From: Flavobacteriales bacterium UBA6049
GTDB lineage: Bacteria; Bacteroidota; Bacteroidia; Flavobacteriales_G; Salibacteraceae
NCBI GenBank assembly: GCA_002429085.1
Contig: DIYR01000140.1
Span: forward strand, 1-16,728
Length of the DNA stretch: 16,728 bases
Direction of reading: 5' to 3'
In this document: positions 8,716-15,775 of the stretch, piece after piece
Layout of the letters: each line of letters begins with the position of its first letter
Numbering within the stretch: the first letter of the stretch is position 1
Notes under the pieces: model-generated
The model's database searches: none
What the model was told of the DNA's origin: nothing
What the model saw: only the letters and a program-made list of their open reading frames with translations
Program-made: the position numbers and the translations under genes

Positions 8716-8776
8716 AGTTTTCATTACTTTTCATTCTCATAATATTGAGTTCAATAACCTATTAAAACAACTCATT

Positions 8777-8784
8777 TACTTTTG
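8777..8784 (+). promoter_or_regulatory. TAnnTTTG (-7) promoter element before the phosphoesterase gene
   Basis: TACTTTTG matches the Bacteroidota -7 consensus exactly. It lies in the 122-base stretch after bshB1, about 57 bases before an ATG at 8841 and 120 before the preferred start at 8904. No TTG at proper -33 spacing was found. If real, it makes the phosphoesterase and the following gene a separate transcript from the upstream operon. Confidence 0.4.
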
Positions 8785-8903
8785 TTGTTGAATTCAGTAT
8801 CTTACAAAGAGCTTTCATCATGTTTTTTTTGAAATAATTGATGAAAAATCGAAACGAATCAATATCACATTGCGTTGATGGTGGTTTATTGAGACCTAAA
8901 CCC

Positions 8904-9707
8904 ATGAGTATGACTAAGGCAATACAAATGCTAATTCTGACATTGGCTGTTGTGGCTAGTTTTTCTAGTTGCGATTCCTTTGAACATACCCCATGGCAAC
9001 ACACAAGTCCTTCAGAACCATCTAATCAATGGAATTTACGAAAGTTAAATGCACAGCAGAATGAAGATTCCGTATTGAAAATAGCTTTTATTGGAGATAC
9101 ACAACGCTTTTACAGTGATACTAAAGCTGCTGTTAACTTCATAAACAGATTAGACAGCATCGATTTGGTTTTAATATCAGGAGATATATCTGATTTTGGG
9201 TTGTACTTAGAGTACGAAGAAATGTCACGCATTTTGAAAGAGCTAAGAGCTCCATTTTTTGCCGTTATTGGTAATCATGATATGATCAATAACGGAGAGC
9301 GATTGTTTCTCGATCACTTTGGATCAGATCATCAAGTCATTGAGTATGATGGTTATTATTTTTTATTGCACAATACAAATAGTATTTCGGTAGCGTTTGA
9401 TGGCTCCTTACCTGACCTTCCGAGAATAGAATCCATGCTAGAAGAAATTCCTTCAGGAGCTCCTATTATAACAGTATCGCATGTACCGCCTAACAATGTT
9501 GACTTTGACCCTAACATGCAGGAAGATTATCAAAAGATGTGGGCTGATAATGGGGTCGTGCTAAGCTTGAATGGTCATAACCATAACTACAGAGATTGGA
9601 AAATGTTGGGGGTTCAATACATTAATAGTGCTTCGCCTTCTAAGGGAGAAGTAGTTGAGATTACGATGGTCGACACTAACTACAGCATAAAACGTCATCA
9701 GTTTTGA
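8904..9707 (+). CDS. Lipoprotein metallophosphoesterase (calcineurin-like)
   Basis: A calcineurin-like phosphoesterase predicted to be anchored to the envelope as a lipoprotein. From the ATG at 8904 the protein is 267 residues, with a signal peptide ending in the lipobox SFSSC (lipidated C23). Metal-binding motifs follow in order: GDTQ at 64-67 in place of the usual DxH, GDISD at 93-97, GNHD at 123-126, SH at 192-193 and GHNH at 224-227. Glutamine in the first motif occurs in some branches of the superfamily, so activity is still plausible. The frame is open to an ATG at 8841; that start would put 21 polar residues before the signal peptide, so 8904 is preferred but not certain. The next gene overlaps its stop (TTGA), and the two are probably expressed together. 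Substrate unknown. Confidence 0.85.
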   Translation: MSMTKAIQMLILTLAVVASFSSCDSFEHTPWQHTSPSEPSNQWNLRKLNAQQNEDSVLKIAFIGDTQRFYSDTKAAVNFINRLDSIDLVLISGDISDFGLYLEYEEMSRILKELRAPFFAVIGNHDMINNGERLFLDHFGSDHQVIEYDGYYFLLHNTNSISVAFDGSLPDLPRIESMLEEIPSGAPIITVSHVPPNNVDFDPNMQEDYQKMWADNGVVLSLNGHNHNYRDWKMLGVQYINSASPSKGEVVEITMVDTNYSIKRHQF

Positions 9708-10378
9708 GAAGCATCTTGACCATATTATTCCTTTCTGTTTCGATTACTGTTTTCGGGCAGTACAAATATGATCATGTACCTATCCTCCCTCTAAAGAATA
9801 GGCATTGGTTTGGAACGGGTCAGTTTGCTGGTAGTACAGGGCAGTACTCTATTGGTGCAGGAATACACTGGACAGAACCAAACATATCGTTAGATGCAAG
9901 AATTGGATTTTCAGAATGGGATAGGTCAAGTACCATATTTTCGCCATCGTTACGAATGGTATGGACGCCATTTTCATGGCATATAATGAAAAACCTTACG
10001 TGGATACCCATAGCTCCAGGAGTAATGCTATCCGCACACGTGGATGATGATGACGGTTTTCTATGGGATGAGTTTTACCCAAGAGGATATTATTGGTGGA
10101 CCAAGAGTTTAAGGTTTCATCCAATTTTACAGACCCAATTAGCCATTACGAATCCCCGGCAGGCAAGATATGGGATGATTTACGCTGAAGTAAACACAAA
10201 TGATCTGTATTTAGCTAGTTATATAAAAAATGAAGATGCTATGGAAATAACAAGCATCTTGAAACTAGGAATAGGAATACGCTGGTATTTTAGTACTGCA
10301 CCATTTAATACTAGAAGAGAAAGCCCATTGAAACAAAAGATTAAGTTCTTAATAGACGCGGCATCTCGAAAAAAATAG
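9704..10378 (+). CDS. Exported protein of unknown function, probably outer-membrane
   Basis: A 224-residue protein not assigned to a named family. Residues 1-18 form a signal peptide (basic residue, hydrophobic core, VFG-Q cleavage). The rest is rich in tryptophan, tyrosine and alternating polar and hydrophobic stretches such as TGQYSIGAGIHW, which suggests a beta-barrel. The tail is basic, with KKK-like ends, instead of the terminal aromatic usual for barrels. No ATG lies before residue 80, so a non-ATG start is needed: TTG at 9704 overlaps the phosphoesterase stop and gives the signal peptide directly. A TTG at 9716 is the alternative. The overlap points to a joint task with the lipoprotein phosphoesterase, as a barrel and lipoprotein pair. 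It ends 105 bases before the convergent rarA stop. Confidence 0.7.
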   Translation: MRSILTILFLSVSITVFGQYKYDHVPILPLKNRHWFGTGQFAGSTGQYSIGAGIHWTEPNISLDARIGFSEWDRSSTIFSPSLRMVWTPFSWHIMKNLTWIPIAPGVMLSAHVDDDDGFLWDEFYPRGYYWWTKSLRFHPILQTQLAITNPRQARYGMIYAEVNTNDLYLASYIKNEDAMEITSILKLGIGIRWYFSTAPFNTRRESPLKQKIKFLIDAASRKK

Positions 10379-10483
10379 TGTTTTAAACTCTATTTATTGG
10401 TAATAAGTCAAATTGTGTGAAACAAGCCTTTGAGGAAGCTCAGAAAGCTGTTAAACAAGGATGCTCCACAAGCTCCTAGCTTA

Positions 10484-11764
10484 TCAATAATTATATTTTT
10501 CTCCCCATTTTGCTTTTAAGAAGGCTAATAACTGAGCTTCCCTAGATGAATTTCCTGGCGTATAAAGGGCAGTTCCAGAAATTGCATCAGGAAGATATTC
10601 CTGCGGTACAAAATTTCCATCATAGCTGTGGCTATATTTATACTCTTGTCCATAACCCAAATCTTTCATCAATTTGGTAGGAGCATTTCGCAAGTGCAGT
10701 GGAACGGGAAGGTTTCCTGTTTGTTTCACCAATGCCTGAGCTTGATTGATGGCTTCATAAGAAGCGTTACTTTTAGGAGAACTAGCTAGATAAGTAGCGC
10801 ATTGAGATAAAATAATGGCGCTTTCTGGATAACCAATCATACTCACTGCCTGAAATGTATTAGTAGCCATAATTAAACCAGTTGGATTGGCATTTCCTAT
10901 ATCCTCACTTGCTAGAATCACCAATCTTCGAGCAATGAACTTGGGATCTTCACCACCTTCAATCATTCTTGCCAGCCAATAAACAGCACCATTTGGGTCG
11001 CTTCCTCTTATCGACTTTATGAATGCTGATATAATGTCATAATGAAACTCACCAGTTTTATCATAAGCGATAGTTTGCTGTTGTACTACTTCTCGTACCA
11101 TGCTATTAGTGATTATTACATCACCAGATTGAGCGGCAATAATTACCTCGATGGTATTCAGTAACTTACGAGCATCGCCACCACTTAACAATAATAATTC
11201 ATCGGTTTCTTCTAGCTTGATAGAACGGTTTTTCAGAAATTCATCCTTCTCTAATGCATGGTTTAAGAGGTTAAGAAGTTGCTCTTTTCCCAGAGATTCA
11301 AGTGTATAAACCTGACATCGTGAGAGTAGGGCGGGAATAACTTCAAACGATGGATTTTCTGTAGTAGCACCAATTAACGTAACAACACCTTTTTCTACTG
11401 CTCCAAGTAAGCTGTCTTGTTGAGATTTTGAAAAACGGTGAATCTCATCAACAAATAGTAAAGGCCTTTCTTGTTGAAATAGCCCACCGCTTTGAGCTTT
11501 GTCAATTACTTCTCTGATATCTTTTACTCCAGAGTGTATGGCGCTTAATTGATAAAAAGTTCGTTTCACACTTTTTGCTAGAAGCTCAGCAAGCGTAGTT
11601 TTTCCTACACCAGGTGGGCCCCATAAAATCATGCTTGGAATAGCTCCGTTTGAAATCATGTTGCGTATAACACCTTGTGAACCAACAAGATGTTCCTGGC
11701 CAATGTACCCGTCTAGAGACTTGGGGCGCATACGTTCAGCTAATGGGATATCAGTGTAGCTCAT
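10484..11764 (-). CDS. rarA: Replication-associated recombination AAA+ ATPase RarA
   Basis: RarA (MgsA; yeast homologue Mgs1, human WRNIP1) is a clamp-loader-like AAA+ ATPase acting at stalled replication forks. In the 426-residue protein Walker A GPPGVGKT lies at 49-56, Walker B LLFVDE at 102-107, and sensor 1 GATTENPS at 132-139. A probable arginine finger is in SRC around 149. The C-terminal half has the RarA tetramerisation region, with blocks such as RGSDPNGAVYWLARM and HLRNAPTK. The N-terminal PLAERMRPKSLDGYIGQ is the canonical family start, supporting this ATG. Length is normal. It is a single gene, convergent with the exported protein on its left and divergent from a small membrane protein on its right. 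No good -7 element was found for it. Confidence 0.96.
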   Translation of the reverse strand: MSYTDIPLAERMRPKSLDGYIGQEHLVGSQGVIRNMISNGAIPSMILWGPPGVGKTTLAELLAKSVKRTFYQLSAIHSGVKDIREVIDKAQSGGLFQQERPLLFVDEIHRFSKSQQDSLLGAVEKGVVTLIGATTENPSFEVIPALLSRCQVYTLESLGKEQLLNLLNHALEKDEFLKNRSIKLEETDELLLLSGGDARKLLNTIEVIIAAQSGDVIITNSMVREVVQQQTIAYDKTGEFHYDIISAFIKSIRGSDPNGAVYWLARMIEGGEDPKFIARRLVILASEDIGNANPTGLIMATNTFQAVSMIGYPESAIILSQCATYLASSPKSNASYEAINQAQALVKQTGNLPVPLHLRNAPTKLMKDLGYGQEYKYSHSYDGNFVPQEYLPDAISGTALYTPGNSSREAQLLAFLKAKWGEKYNY

Positions 11765-11776
11765 AATTTATATTGA

Positions 11777-11788
11777 ATCAATATTGAT
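11777..11788. promoter_or_regulatory. 12-base palindrome between rarA and the divergent gene
   Basis: ATCAATATTGAT is a perfect palindrome, overlapped by a second inverted repeat (ATATTG-AAT-CAATAT, 11770-11784). It lies just upstream of the -33 box of the rightward promoter and 12 bases from the rarA start codon. An operator is possible, but AT-rich sequence makes short palindromes common. Confidence 0.3.
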
Positions 11789-11793
11789 ATAGT

Positions 11794-11823
11794 TTTGATA
11801 AATAGTTAAAAAAATTATCTTTG
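11794..11823 (+). promoter_or_regulatory. Bacteroidota-type promoter for the 165-residue membrane protein
   Basis: TTTG at 11794-11797 and TATCTTTG at 11816-11823 match the Bacteroidota -33 and -7 consensus. They are separated by 18 bases, within the known spacing range. The expected transcription start is near 11830, leaving a leader of about 15 bases before the ATG at 11846. This is the best promoter match in the window. Confidence 0.7.
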
Positions 11824-11845
11824 CTTAGCTAGAAAATCAAAACCC

Positions 11846-12343
11846 ATGCAAATCTCTAATTTGTATACGAAACCCGTACTGAAAGCCCTATTTTTTGTGC
11901 TAATAACCTTGAGTCTGTTCACAGGCATTTCAGGTTTCACCAGTTGGGCATTGTTTGATGTATTCATTCATTTGGCGATATCAAGCTTGTTCATGATTGC
12001 TGCGTTACTCATTTTAACTAAAAGTTGGTTTTTACGATATAACTCAACTACTGAAATGGTTGAAATAGATCGTTCAACTCTTTTTGCCGGAGTTAATTCT
12101 AACATCTCAAGATTGGGAATGAACAAAGTACAAATTCGCGATTATGAGGTGAGAAATTATTGGCTTGGAGCCATCGTACACATTGAATATGAAATGCGCA
12201 ATGGAACCATTTTCAAACAACGAATACCATTTACCTTATTTACGAACCGTCATTTAGCCGTGATAAAGTCTGATCTAGCTCGAATAATAAGTGGGAATAG
12301 CGAATCGAGTTTGTTTATAGGCTCTTCTCAATCACCTGCATAA
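11846..12343 (+). CDS. Two-helix membrane protein of unknown function
   Basis: A 165-residue protein that I do not recognise. Two hydrophobic helices lie at about residues 12-31 and 37-57. A soluble part of about 105 residues follows, probably mostly beta-strand (STTEMVEIDR and VHIEYEMRNGTIF look like strands). The layout of two helices followed by a small beta domain recalls bacterial PH-like membrane proteins, but the similarity is only in shape. There is no signal cleavage site, so both helices probably stay in the inner membrane with the domain in the cytoplasm. The gene is single, has its own strong promoter and a terminator beyond its end, and is divergent from rarA. The ATG at 11846 follows the predicted transcription start closely. 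Confidence 0.7.
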   Translation: MQISNLYTKPVLKALFFVLITLSLFTGISGFTSWALFDVFIHLAISSLFMIAALLILTKSWFLRYNSTTEMVEIDRSTLFAGVNSNISRLGMNKVQIRDYEVRNYWLGAIVHIEYEMRNGTIFKQRIPFTLFTNRHLAVIKSDLARIISGNSESSLFIGSSQSPA

Positions 12344-12370
12344 TTGGTAGATTTAAATTCGTTTTCCCTG

Positions 12371-12403
12371 ATGTAAGTAGTCTAGGTTTGGAGACACTTA
12401 CAT
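12371..12403 (+). other. Stem-loop of unknown role upstream of the terminator
   Basis: ATGTAAGT (12371-12378) pairs with ACTTACAT (12396-12403), and GTCT (12380-12383) pairs with AGAC (12392-12395). The stem thus has 12 base pairs, one bulged A and an eight-base loop. No T-run follows, so it is not itself a factor-independent terminator. It lies five bases before the terminator stem. It may protect the 3' end of the upstream message or form part of a small RNA. Confidence 0.5.
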
Positions 12404-12407
12404 AATT

Positions 12408-12441
12408 AAAAGCCTCGATTTATAGTCCGATCGAGGCTTTT
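12408..12441. terminator. Bidirectional terminator between convergent genes
   Basis: A perfect 12-base stem (12408-12419 with 12430-12441) encloses a ten-base loop. Its top is GC-rich (GCCTCGAT) and its base is A/T. On the plus strand it continues into TTTTT, ending the transcript of the 165-residue membrane protein. On the minus strand the A-run at the base gives CTTTTAATT, so it can also end the flavin-reductase operon, whose stop is at 12469. Confidence 0.88.
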
Positions 12442-12468
12442 TACATTTATGAAACAGAAACAACTAAA

Positions 12469-13194
12469 TCACATTCCTTTTTTTCCTTTAATCCAGAAGG
12501 GTTTAAATTTGAGCTGCTCGGAGTTTAACTGGTGTTTTGCTCTTAATAACTGCCTAAGTTTCGAACCAATAGTCCCATTTCCACCCAGATAAATCATTAC
12601 GTTGTTGAAATTACCTTTTGTGTACTCAAGAATGGCATATTCTAACTTTTCCAGTATGGTATCATCTTGCTCATAAAAATCGAAGGGAAGTGTGGAATCA
12701 AGATCAGCGAAAAAATTCGAAGTGTCGAAATCATACACCATTCCTTTGTATGAATTGATTTTGGTTAAGTGATTTCTCATAAAGTAGAAATGAGCTAAAG
12801 AGCTTATATCTCCAATGAATACATGTTTCTCAAAATCTTCTGATAATGTGAATCTGCCTGTCGGGCTTGTAATGTAGACATTATCTTTAACAGATAGATT
12901 TTCAATCCACGTAGCTCCAATTCCATTTGAGAATGTGCAAATAGCAAGCTCAATTGTTCCTTCAGATCTTGAGTGATTCCAAATAGAGTAGTTTCTATTT
13001 GTTGCTACATCAAGAATGTTTCCTGTAGCATGCGGAGTAACTAATATGTGTATGTGCTGTCCAATCTTGTAATCAAGATTATAAAATAACTCCCCCTTTA
13101 TTTTTAGATGGTAAACCTGAGGAGCAATTTTGTCTTTTGATAAAACGGTTGTTTTATGAGTTAAGGAGTTTCTAATGAATTCGTTCAGTATCAT
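12469..13194 (-). CDS. Siderophore-interacting-protein-like FAD oxidoreductase
   Basis: A 241-residue NAD(P)H:flavin oxidoreductase of the ferredoxin-reductase superfamily, nearest to siderophore-interacting proteins (ViuB/YqjH type), which reduce ferric siderophores in the cytoplasm. The N-terminal barrel (about 10-117) carries RNYSIW near residue 67, the FAD-binding RxY(S/T) motif. It is followed by the SIP-like segment from AICTFSNGIGATWIE to SPTGRFTL. The second domain begins with FIGDISSLAHF, matching the SIP GDETALPA region. It ends with GGNGTIGSKLRQLL and a closing FWIKGKKG, where SIPs have a YWRRG-type tail. The usual AGE triplet is replaced by GGN. The start overlaps the methyltransferase gene by 23 bases, so the two are translated from one message. 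Partner genes suggest a role in a small-molecule pathway; iron-siderophore reduction is inferred from family only. Confidence 0.72.
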   Translation of the reverse strand: MILNEFIRNSLTHKTTVLSKDKIAPQVYHLKIKGELFYNLDYKIGQHIHILVTPHATGNILDVATNRNYSIWNHSRSEGTIELAICTFSNGIGATWIENLSVKDNVYITSPTGRFTLSEDFEKHVFIGDISSLAHFYFMRNHLTKINSYKGMVYDFDTSNFFADLDSTLPFDFYEQDDTILEKLEYAILEYTKGNFNNVMIYLGGNGTIGSKLRQLLRAKHQLNSEQLKFKPFWIKGKKGM

Positions 13195-13750
13195 GAAATC
13201 CTTTTTTTACAAGTATTGATCTACTTAGGAATACCTTTGGGGTGCTTATGAGTTCAAATCCATTAGTTAAAAGTAATTCTACCGTTTTCTGAAAGTTAGA
13301 TTTACTAACCACGAAATTGGGTTCTAAGATGAAAAGGTACCCTCCACATTTTAGATTTTGATAAAGTTGTTGGATCCAAAAATCTTGATTGGGAAGCTCG
13401 TGCATCACATAGGCCGCAAGAATAAAATCGGCTTCATAGTTAGTGGGCATAGATTCATTGGAGAGATTGATGGGATAAACGTTGTGCGAATCAGAGTAAT
13501 CTATGTTTTCCTGCAATATGTCTAGCATTTCTGTTTGGATATCTAAAGCCAATACACTTCCGTCTTTGCCAGTCATTTTTGCCATTGGGATGGCGAAATA
13601 CCCAGTACCACATCCGAGATCAATAATTCGCATACCTTGGTTAATGTACGGATCTAAAATTTTAAACGGATTTTGAAGAATTCGTCTAAACCAGCTGTCT
13701 AGTTGAGGAGATTGTCCAGCATCGAACACATGCGTTTTTTCATTATTCAT
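13172..13750 (-). CDS. Class I SAM-dependent methyltransferase
   Basis: A 192-residue Rossmann-fold methyltransferase of the UbiE/Methyltransf_11-like group. Motif I DLGCGTG is at residues 44-50, the acidic end of strand 2 that holds the SAM ribose is D70, and the motif II/III region AAYVMHELPN is near 111-120. The short C-terminal region (FILEPNFVVSKSNF onwards) has the EP-type turn after strand 5 seen in small-molecule methyltransferases. No substrate-specific domain is present, so the methylated compound is unknown. It overlaps the SDR gene by eight bases on its 5' side and the flavin reductase by 23 bases on its 3' side, placing it in the middle of a coupled three-gene set. Confidence 0.85.
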   Translation of the reverse strand: MNNEKTHVFDAGQSPQLDSWFRRILQNPFKILDPYINQGMRIIDLGCGTGYFAIPMAKMTGKDGSVLALDIQTEMLDILQENIDYSDSHNVYPINLSNESMPTNYEADFILAAYVMHELPNQDFWIQQLYQNLKCGGYLFILEPNFVVSKSNFQKTVELLLTNGFELISTPKVFLSRSILVKKGFHDTERIH

Positions 13751-14489
13751 TGCTCAGACTGTTTATTTTGTTAAACGCAAAACGAGGAGCAATCCTAGAA
13801 AGCTTATAGAGTAACTCAACTCCAGCAACTCTAATTTCAGATTTACCTTTTTCAATTCCGGTGATCATTAAGTCAACAGCTTCTTTAGAGGTAATGGCTA
13901 TTTTGGGAGGAGTGTCTTTATGCCATGGTGTTTTCACGGCTGGAAACATTATTTCAATGACTTTGGTAGACTGATTTTCTGTCTGTTTCCGAAATACTTG
14001 TGTAAAAGAATGAAGTGCCGATTTAGTGGCGTTATAGAAGGGATAGTCTGCTCTTGGGGCATATATTAATCCTGTGGTTACATTAATAATTTTTCCGTTT
14101 TGGTTAGAGTCAATGGTAGAATAGAGCTCTTGTATTAATTGAAGGGGAGCAAGAAAATTGGTGGCAATTTCTTCCTTAGCCAAAGCTGTTGCATCTATTT
14201 CTTGTAGAAACAGAATCTTATTTACAATAGCTGCATTATTGATAAGTACATTTAAGTTGGGGTGGCGGTCTTTAATCCAAGTGGTTAGTTTTAAACATTC
14301 TTCGTTGTTAGAAATATCACATTGATAGATTTCAAGTTGTGGATGTTGTTCATAAGCTTCTTTTAATTTGTCAAGAGATCGTCCACAAATAATCACGTTA
14401 TTATTTTTTGCAATTAGTTGCTTACTAAGTTCAAGGCCAATGCCCGAACTACCTCCAGTAATTAATACCGTATTGCCAGAGAATTTCAT
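13743..14489 (-). CDS. Short-chain dehydrogenase/reductase (DltE-like)
   Basis: A 248-residue classical SDR oxidoreductase. The cofactor motif TGGSSGIG is at 11-18. R37 after strand 2 (CGRS) suggests NADP(H) preference, D58 lies in the CDIS element, and NNAA is at 84-87. The catalytic Y152 and K156 are in YNATK. The active-site serine position, usually NVSSG in the DltE-like subgroup, reads NVTTG (T138/T139), a conservative change. The order of blocks (TTGLIYAP, PFYNATKSALHSF) is like the DltE-type SDRs. It is the first gene of the set that continues with the methyltransferase and flavin reductase, 70 bases behind the Crp/Fnr-type regulator gene. The substrate is unknown. Confidence 0.88.
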   Translation of the reverse strand: MKFSGNTVLITGGSSGIGLELSKQLIAKNNNVIICGRSLDKLKEAYEQHPQLEIYQCDISNNEECLKLTTWIKDRHPNLNVLINNAAIVNKILFLQEIDATALAKEEIATNFLAPLQLIQELYSTIDSNQNGKIINVTTGLIYAPRADYPFYNATKSALHSFTQVFRKQTENQSTKVIEIMFPAVKTPWHKDTPPKIAITSKEAVDLMITGIEKGKSEIRVAGVELLYKLSRIAPRFAFNKINSLSNE

Positions 14490-14559
14490 TTAAACCTACT
14501 TTAATTGATTAAGATGAAGCGAAAGTAGATTTGACAATTCTGGCTTACATTGACCTATG

Positions 14560-15117
14560 TTAAGAACGAATTTTCTTTCTAATTCTGCTCAAAGACTCAG
14601 GTCGTATACCTAAGTAAGAGGCAATGATTAGTTGGTTTACGCGATTTTCAATACTTGGATAGTCATGAATAAAATTGAGATACCTTGTTTCTGCATCAAG
14701 AAGCAAAAGTTCTCGCTCTCTTTTTTCTTTAACCATGAATCCTTTTTCGACAAACTTCAATAGAAAAACTACCCAAAATGGATCAGATTTAATCAGTTCG
14801 TTCCATCGGTGATAGGATATTGAATATACCTCTGAATCTTCTAGCGCTTCTATAAAGAAGTAGGAAGGAGATTCCGATATCATAGCAGAATACGATACAA
14901 TGAAGTTATTCTCAAGGATAATACCTTTTGTAAATTCATTTCCTTCATTATTTAGATACAAGTACCTGAATAACCCTGACTTTACGAACCCGATCTTTCT
15001 TGGAACTTCATCGGCTCTAATATAGTTTTCGCCCTTTACTAGAGTTTTGTATGTCCCAATTTTTAGAAACTCTTCCATCTTATCAGGAGGCATTAATTGT
15101 GTCAAATAATCAATCAT
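14560..15117 (-). CDS. Crp/Fnr-family transcriptional regulator
   Basis: A 185-residue cytoplasmic regulator. Residues about 5-105 form the cyclic-nucleotide-binding-type beta-roll (VKSGLFRYLYL and ALEDSEVYSI are typical Bacteroidota blocks). A dimerisation helix follows at about 108-150. The helix-turn-helix at about 160-182 contains QLIIASYLGI and ESLSRIRKK, the usual recognition-helix pattern. It contains no cysteine, so it cannot sense oxygen through a 4Fe-4S cluster as FNR does, and residues for cAMP binding are not evident. Position suggests control of the SDR-methyltransferase-flavin reductase genes 70 bases downstream, on the same strand. It is divergent from the Rrf2 gene across 174 bases. 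The ligand is unknown. Confidence 0.9.
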   Translation of the reverse strand: MIDYLTQLMPPDKMEEFLKIGTYKTLVKGENYIRADEVPRKIGFVKSGLFRYLYLNNEGNEFTKGIILENNFIVSYSAMISESPSYFFIEALEDSEVYSISYHRWNELIKSDPFWVVFLLKFVEKGFMVKEKRERELLLLDAETRYLNFIHDYPSIENRVNQLIIASYLGIRPESLSRIRKKIRS

Positions 15118-15291
15118 TATGTATTGCTCAACAGTGAAAAATCTCTGATGAAAAATAGAGTAAATAGTTTGTTCTAATAATGGACATGGTTGAGCGGAAG
15201 ATTACTTGTTTAGATGGGCTAATGTAAAGTTCGAATTAATAAAGGATATGTAGGTCTATTATTTGTACTATTGTTAAAAGCTCAAGTAACC
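15118..15291. promoter_or_regulatory. Divergent control region between Crp/Fnr and Rrf2 genes
   Basis: Both regulators are transcribed away from this AT-rich stretch, so it must hold two promoters, but no exact TAnnTTTG element was found in either direction. TGAAAAAT occurs twice as a direct repeat, at about 15137 and 15150. GGATAT at 15244-15249 repeats the half-site of the inverted repeat before the dioxygenase gene, so autoregulation by the Rrf2 protein is possible. Confidence 0.35.
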
Positions 15292-15726
15292 TTGTTTTCT
15301 AAGACGTGCGAATATGGGATAAGGGCTGCAGTATATTTAGCCAGCCAATCAGTTCTTTCTAGAAAAGTTAGCCTAAAAGAAGTAGCCAAAGAAATTGATT
15401 CACCCGAGGCATATACCTCTAAGATTCTCCAAAAACTTGTGAAGGGAGGAGTAATTGTTTCAGAGAAAGGACCTACTGGTGGATTTTCTATTGAAGCGAA
15501 TCAATTAGCTTATGTAACATTAGAGCAGGTGGTTTTGGCAATTGATGGAAATGAACTGTTTGTAAAATGTGGCTTAGGTTTAAAGCAGTGTAATGATAAG
15601 GCTCCGTGTCCTATGCATGTTAAGTTCAAAGTGATCCGAGATGAATTACAAGATATGTTAAGGTCTACTACAGTTGTAGAATTATCTAAACGGATAGATG
15701 AGGGATTGGGCTTTTTAAAAAATTGA
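15292..15726 (+). CDS. Rrf2-family regulator with three cluster-type cysteines
   Basis: A transcription factor of the Rrf2 family (IscR/NsrR type), 144 residues from the TTG at 15292. The winged-helix domain begins FSKTCEYGIRA, the common family N-terminus. The recognition helix region is about 27-53 and the wing KGPTGGF about 59-65. Three cysteines, C93, C100 and C106 (Cx6Cx5C, within CGLGLKQCNDKAPC), match those that hold an Fe-S cluster in IscR and NsrR, suggesting response to iron, oxygen, nitric oxide or redox stress. No in-frame ATG exists before the domain. TTG at 15271 is an alternative start, but 15292 gives the standard family start. No Shine-Dalgarno sequence is seen for either. 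The gene is followed after 49 bases by the dioxygenase gene, its most likely target. Confidence 0.87.
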   Translation: MFSKTCEYGIRAAVYLASQSVLSRKVSLKEVAKEIDSPEAYTSKILQKLVKGGVIVSEKGPTGGFSIEANQLAYVTLEQVVLAIDGNELFVKCGLGLKQCNDKAPCPMHVKFKVIRDELQDMLRSTTVVELSKRIDEGLGFLKN

Positions 15727-15746
15727 TGTTTTTTTGAGTTAATAGT

Positions 15747-15760
15747 GGATATCTATATCC
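15747..15760. promoter_or_regulatory. Inverted-repeat candidate operator for the Rrf2 regulator
   Basis: GGATAT-CT-ATATCC is a perfect 6-2-6 inverted repeat in the 49-base gap, ending 15 bases before the dioxygenase ATG. Rrf2 proteins bind dyad sites as dimers, and GGAT/ATCC ends occur in several reported Rrf2-type operators. It overlaps where a -7 element would fall: a TTTG at 15733-15736 is 17 bases before TATATCCG, a poor -7 match. It is therefore well placed for repression. Confidence 0.5.
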
Positions 15761-15775
15761 GATAAATGAAAGGCA

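Noticed and set aside
8762..9004. 80-codon minus-strand frame
   Set aside because: It overlaps the promoter region and signal peptide of the phosphoesterase gene antisense, with no recognisable feature.
9820..10011. 63-codon minus-strand frame
   Set aside because: Antisense shadow of the exported-protein gene, with no supporting motif.
10470..10482. AAGCT-CCT-AGCTT hairpin between convergent genes as a terminator
   Set aside because: The stem is only five base pairs and is not followed by a proper T-run in a useful position; too weak to call.
14490..14559. TGTAA-N7-TTGTCA (minus strand) as a Crp/Fnr-type operator before the SDR gene
   Set aside because: Arms are imperfect and spacing is not the usual Crp or Fnr spacing; not distinguishable from chance.
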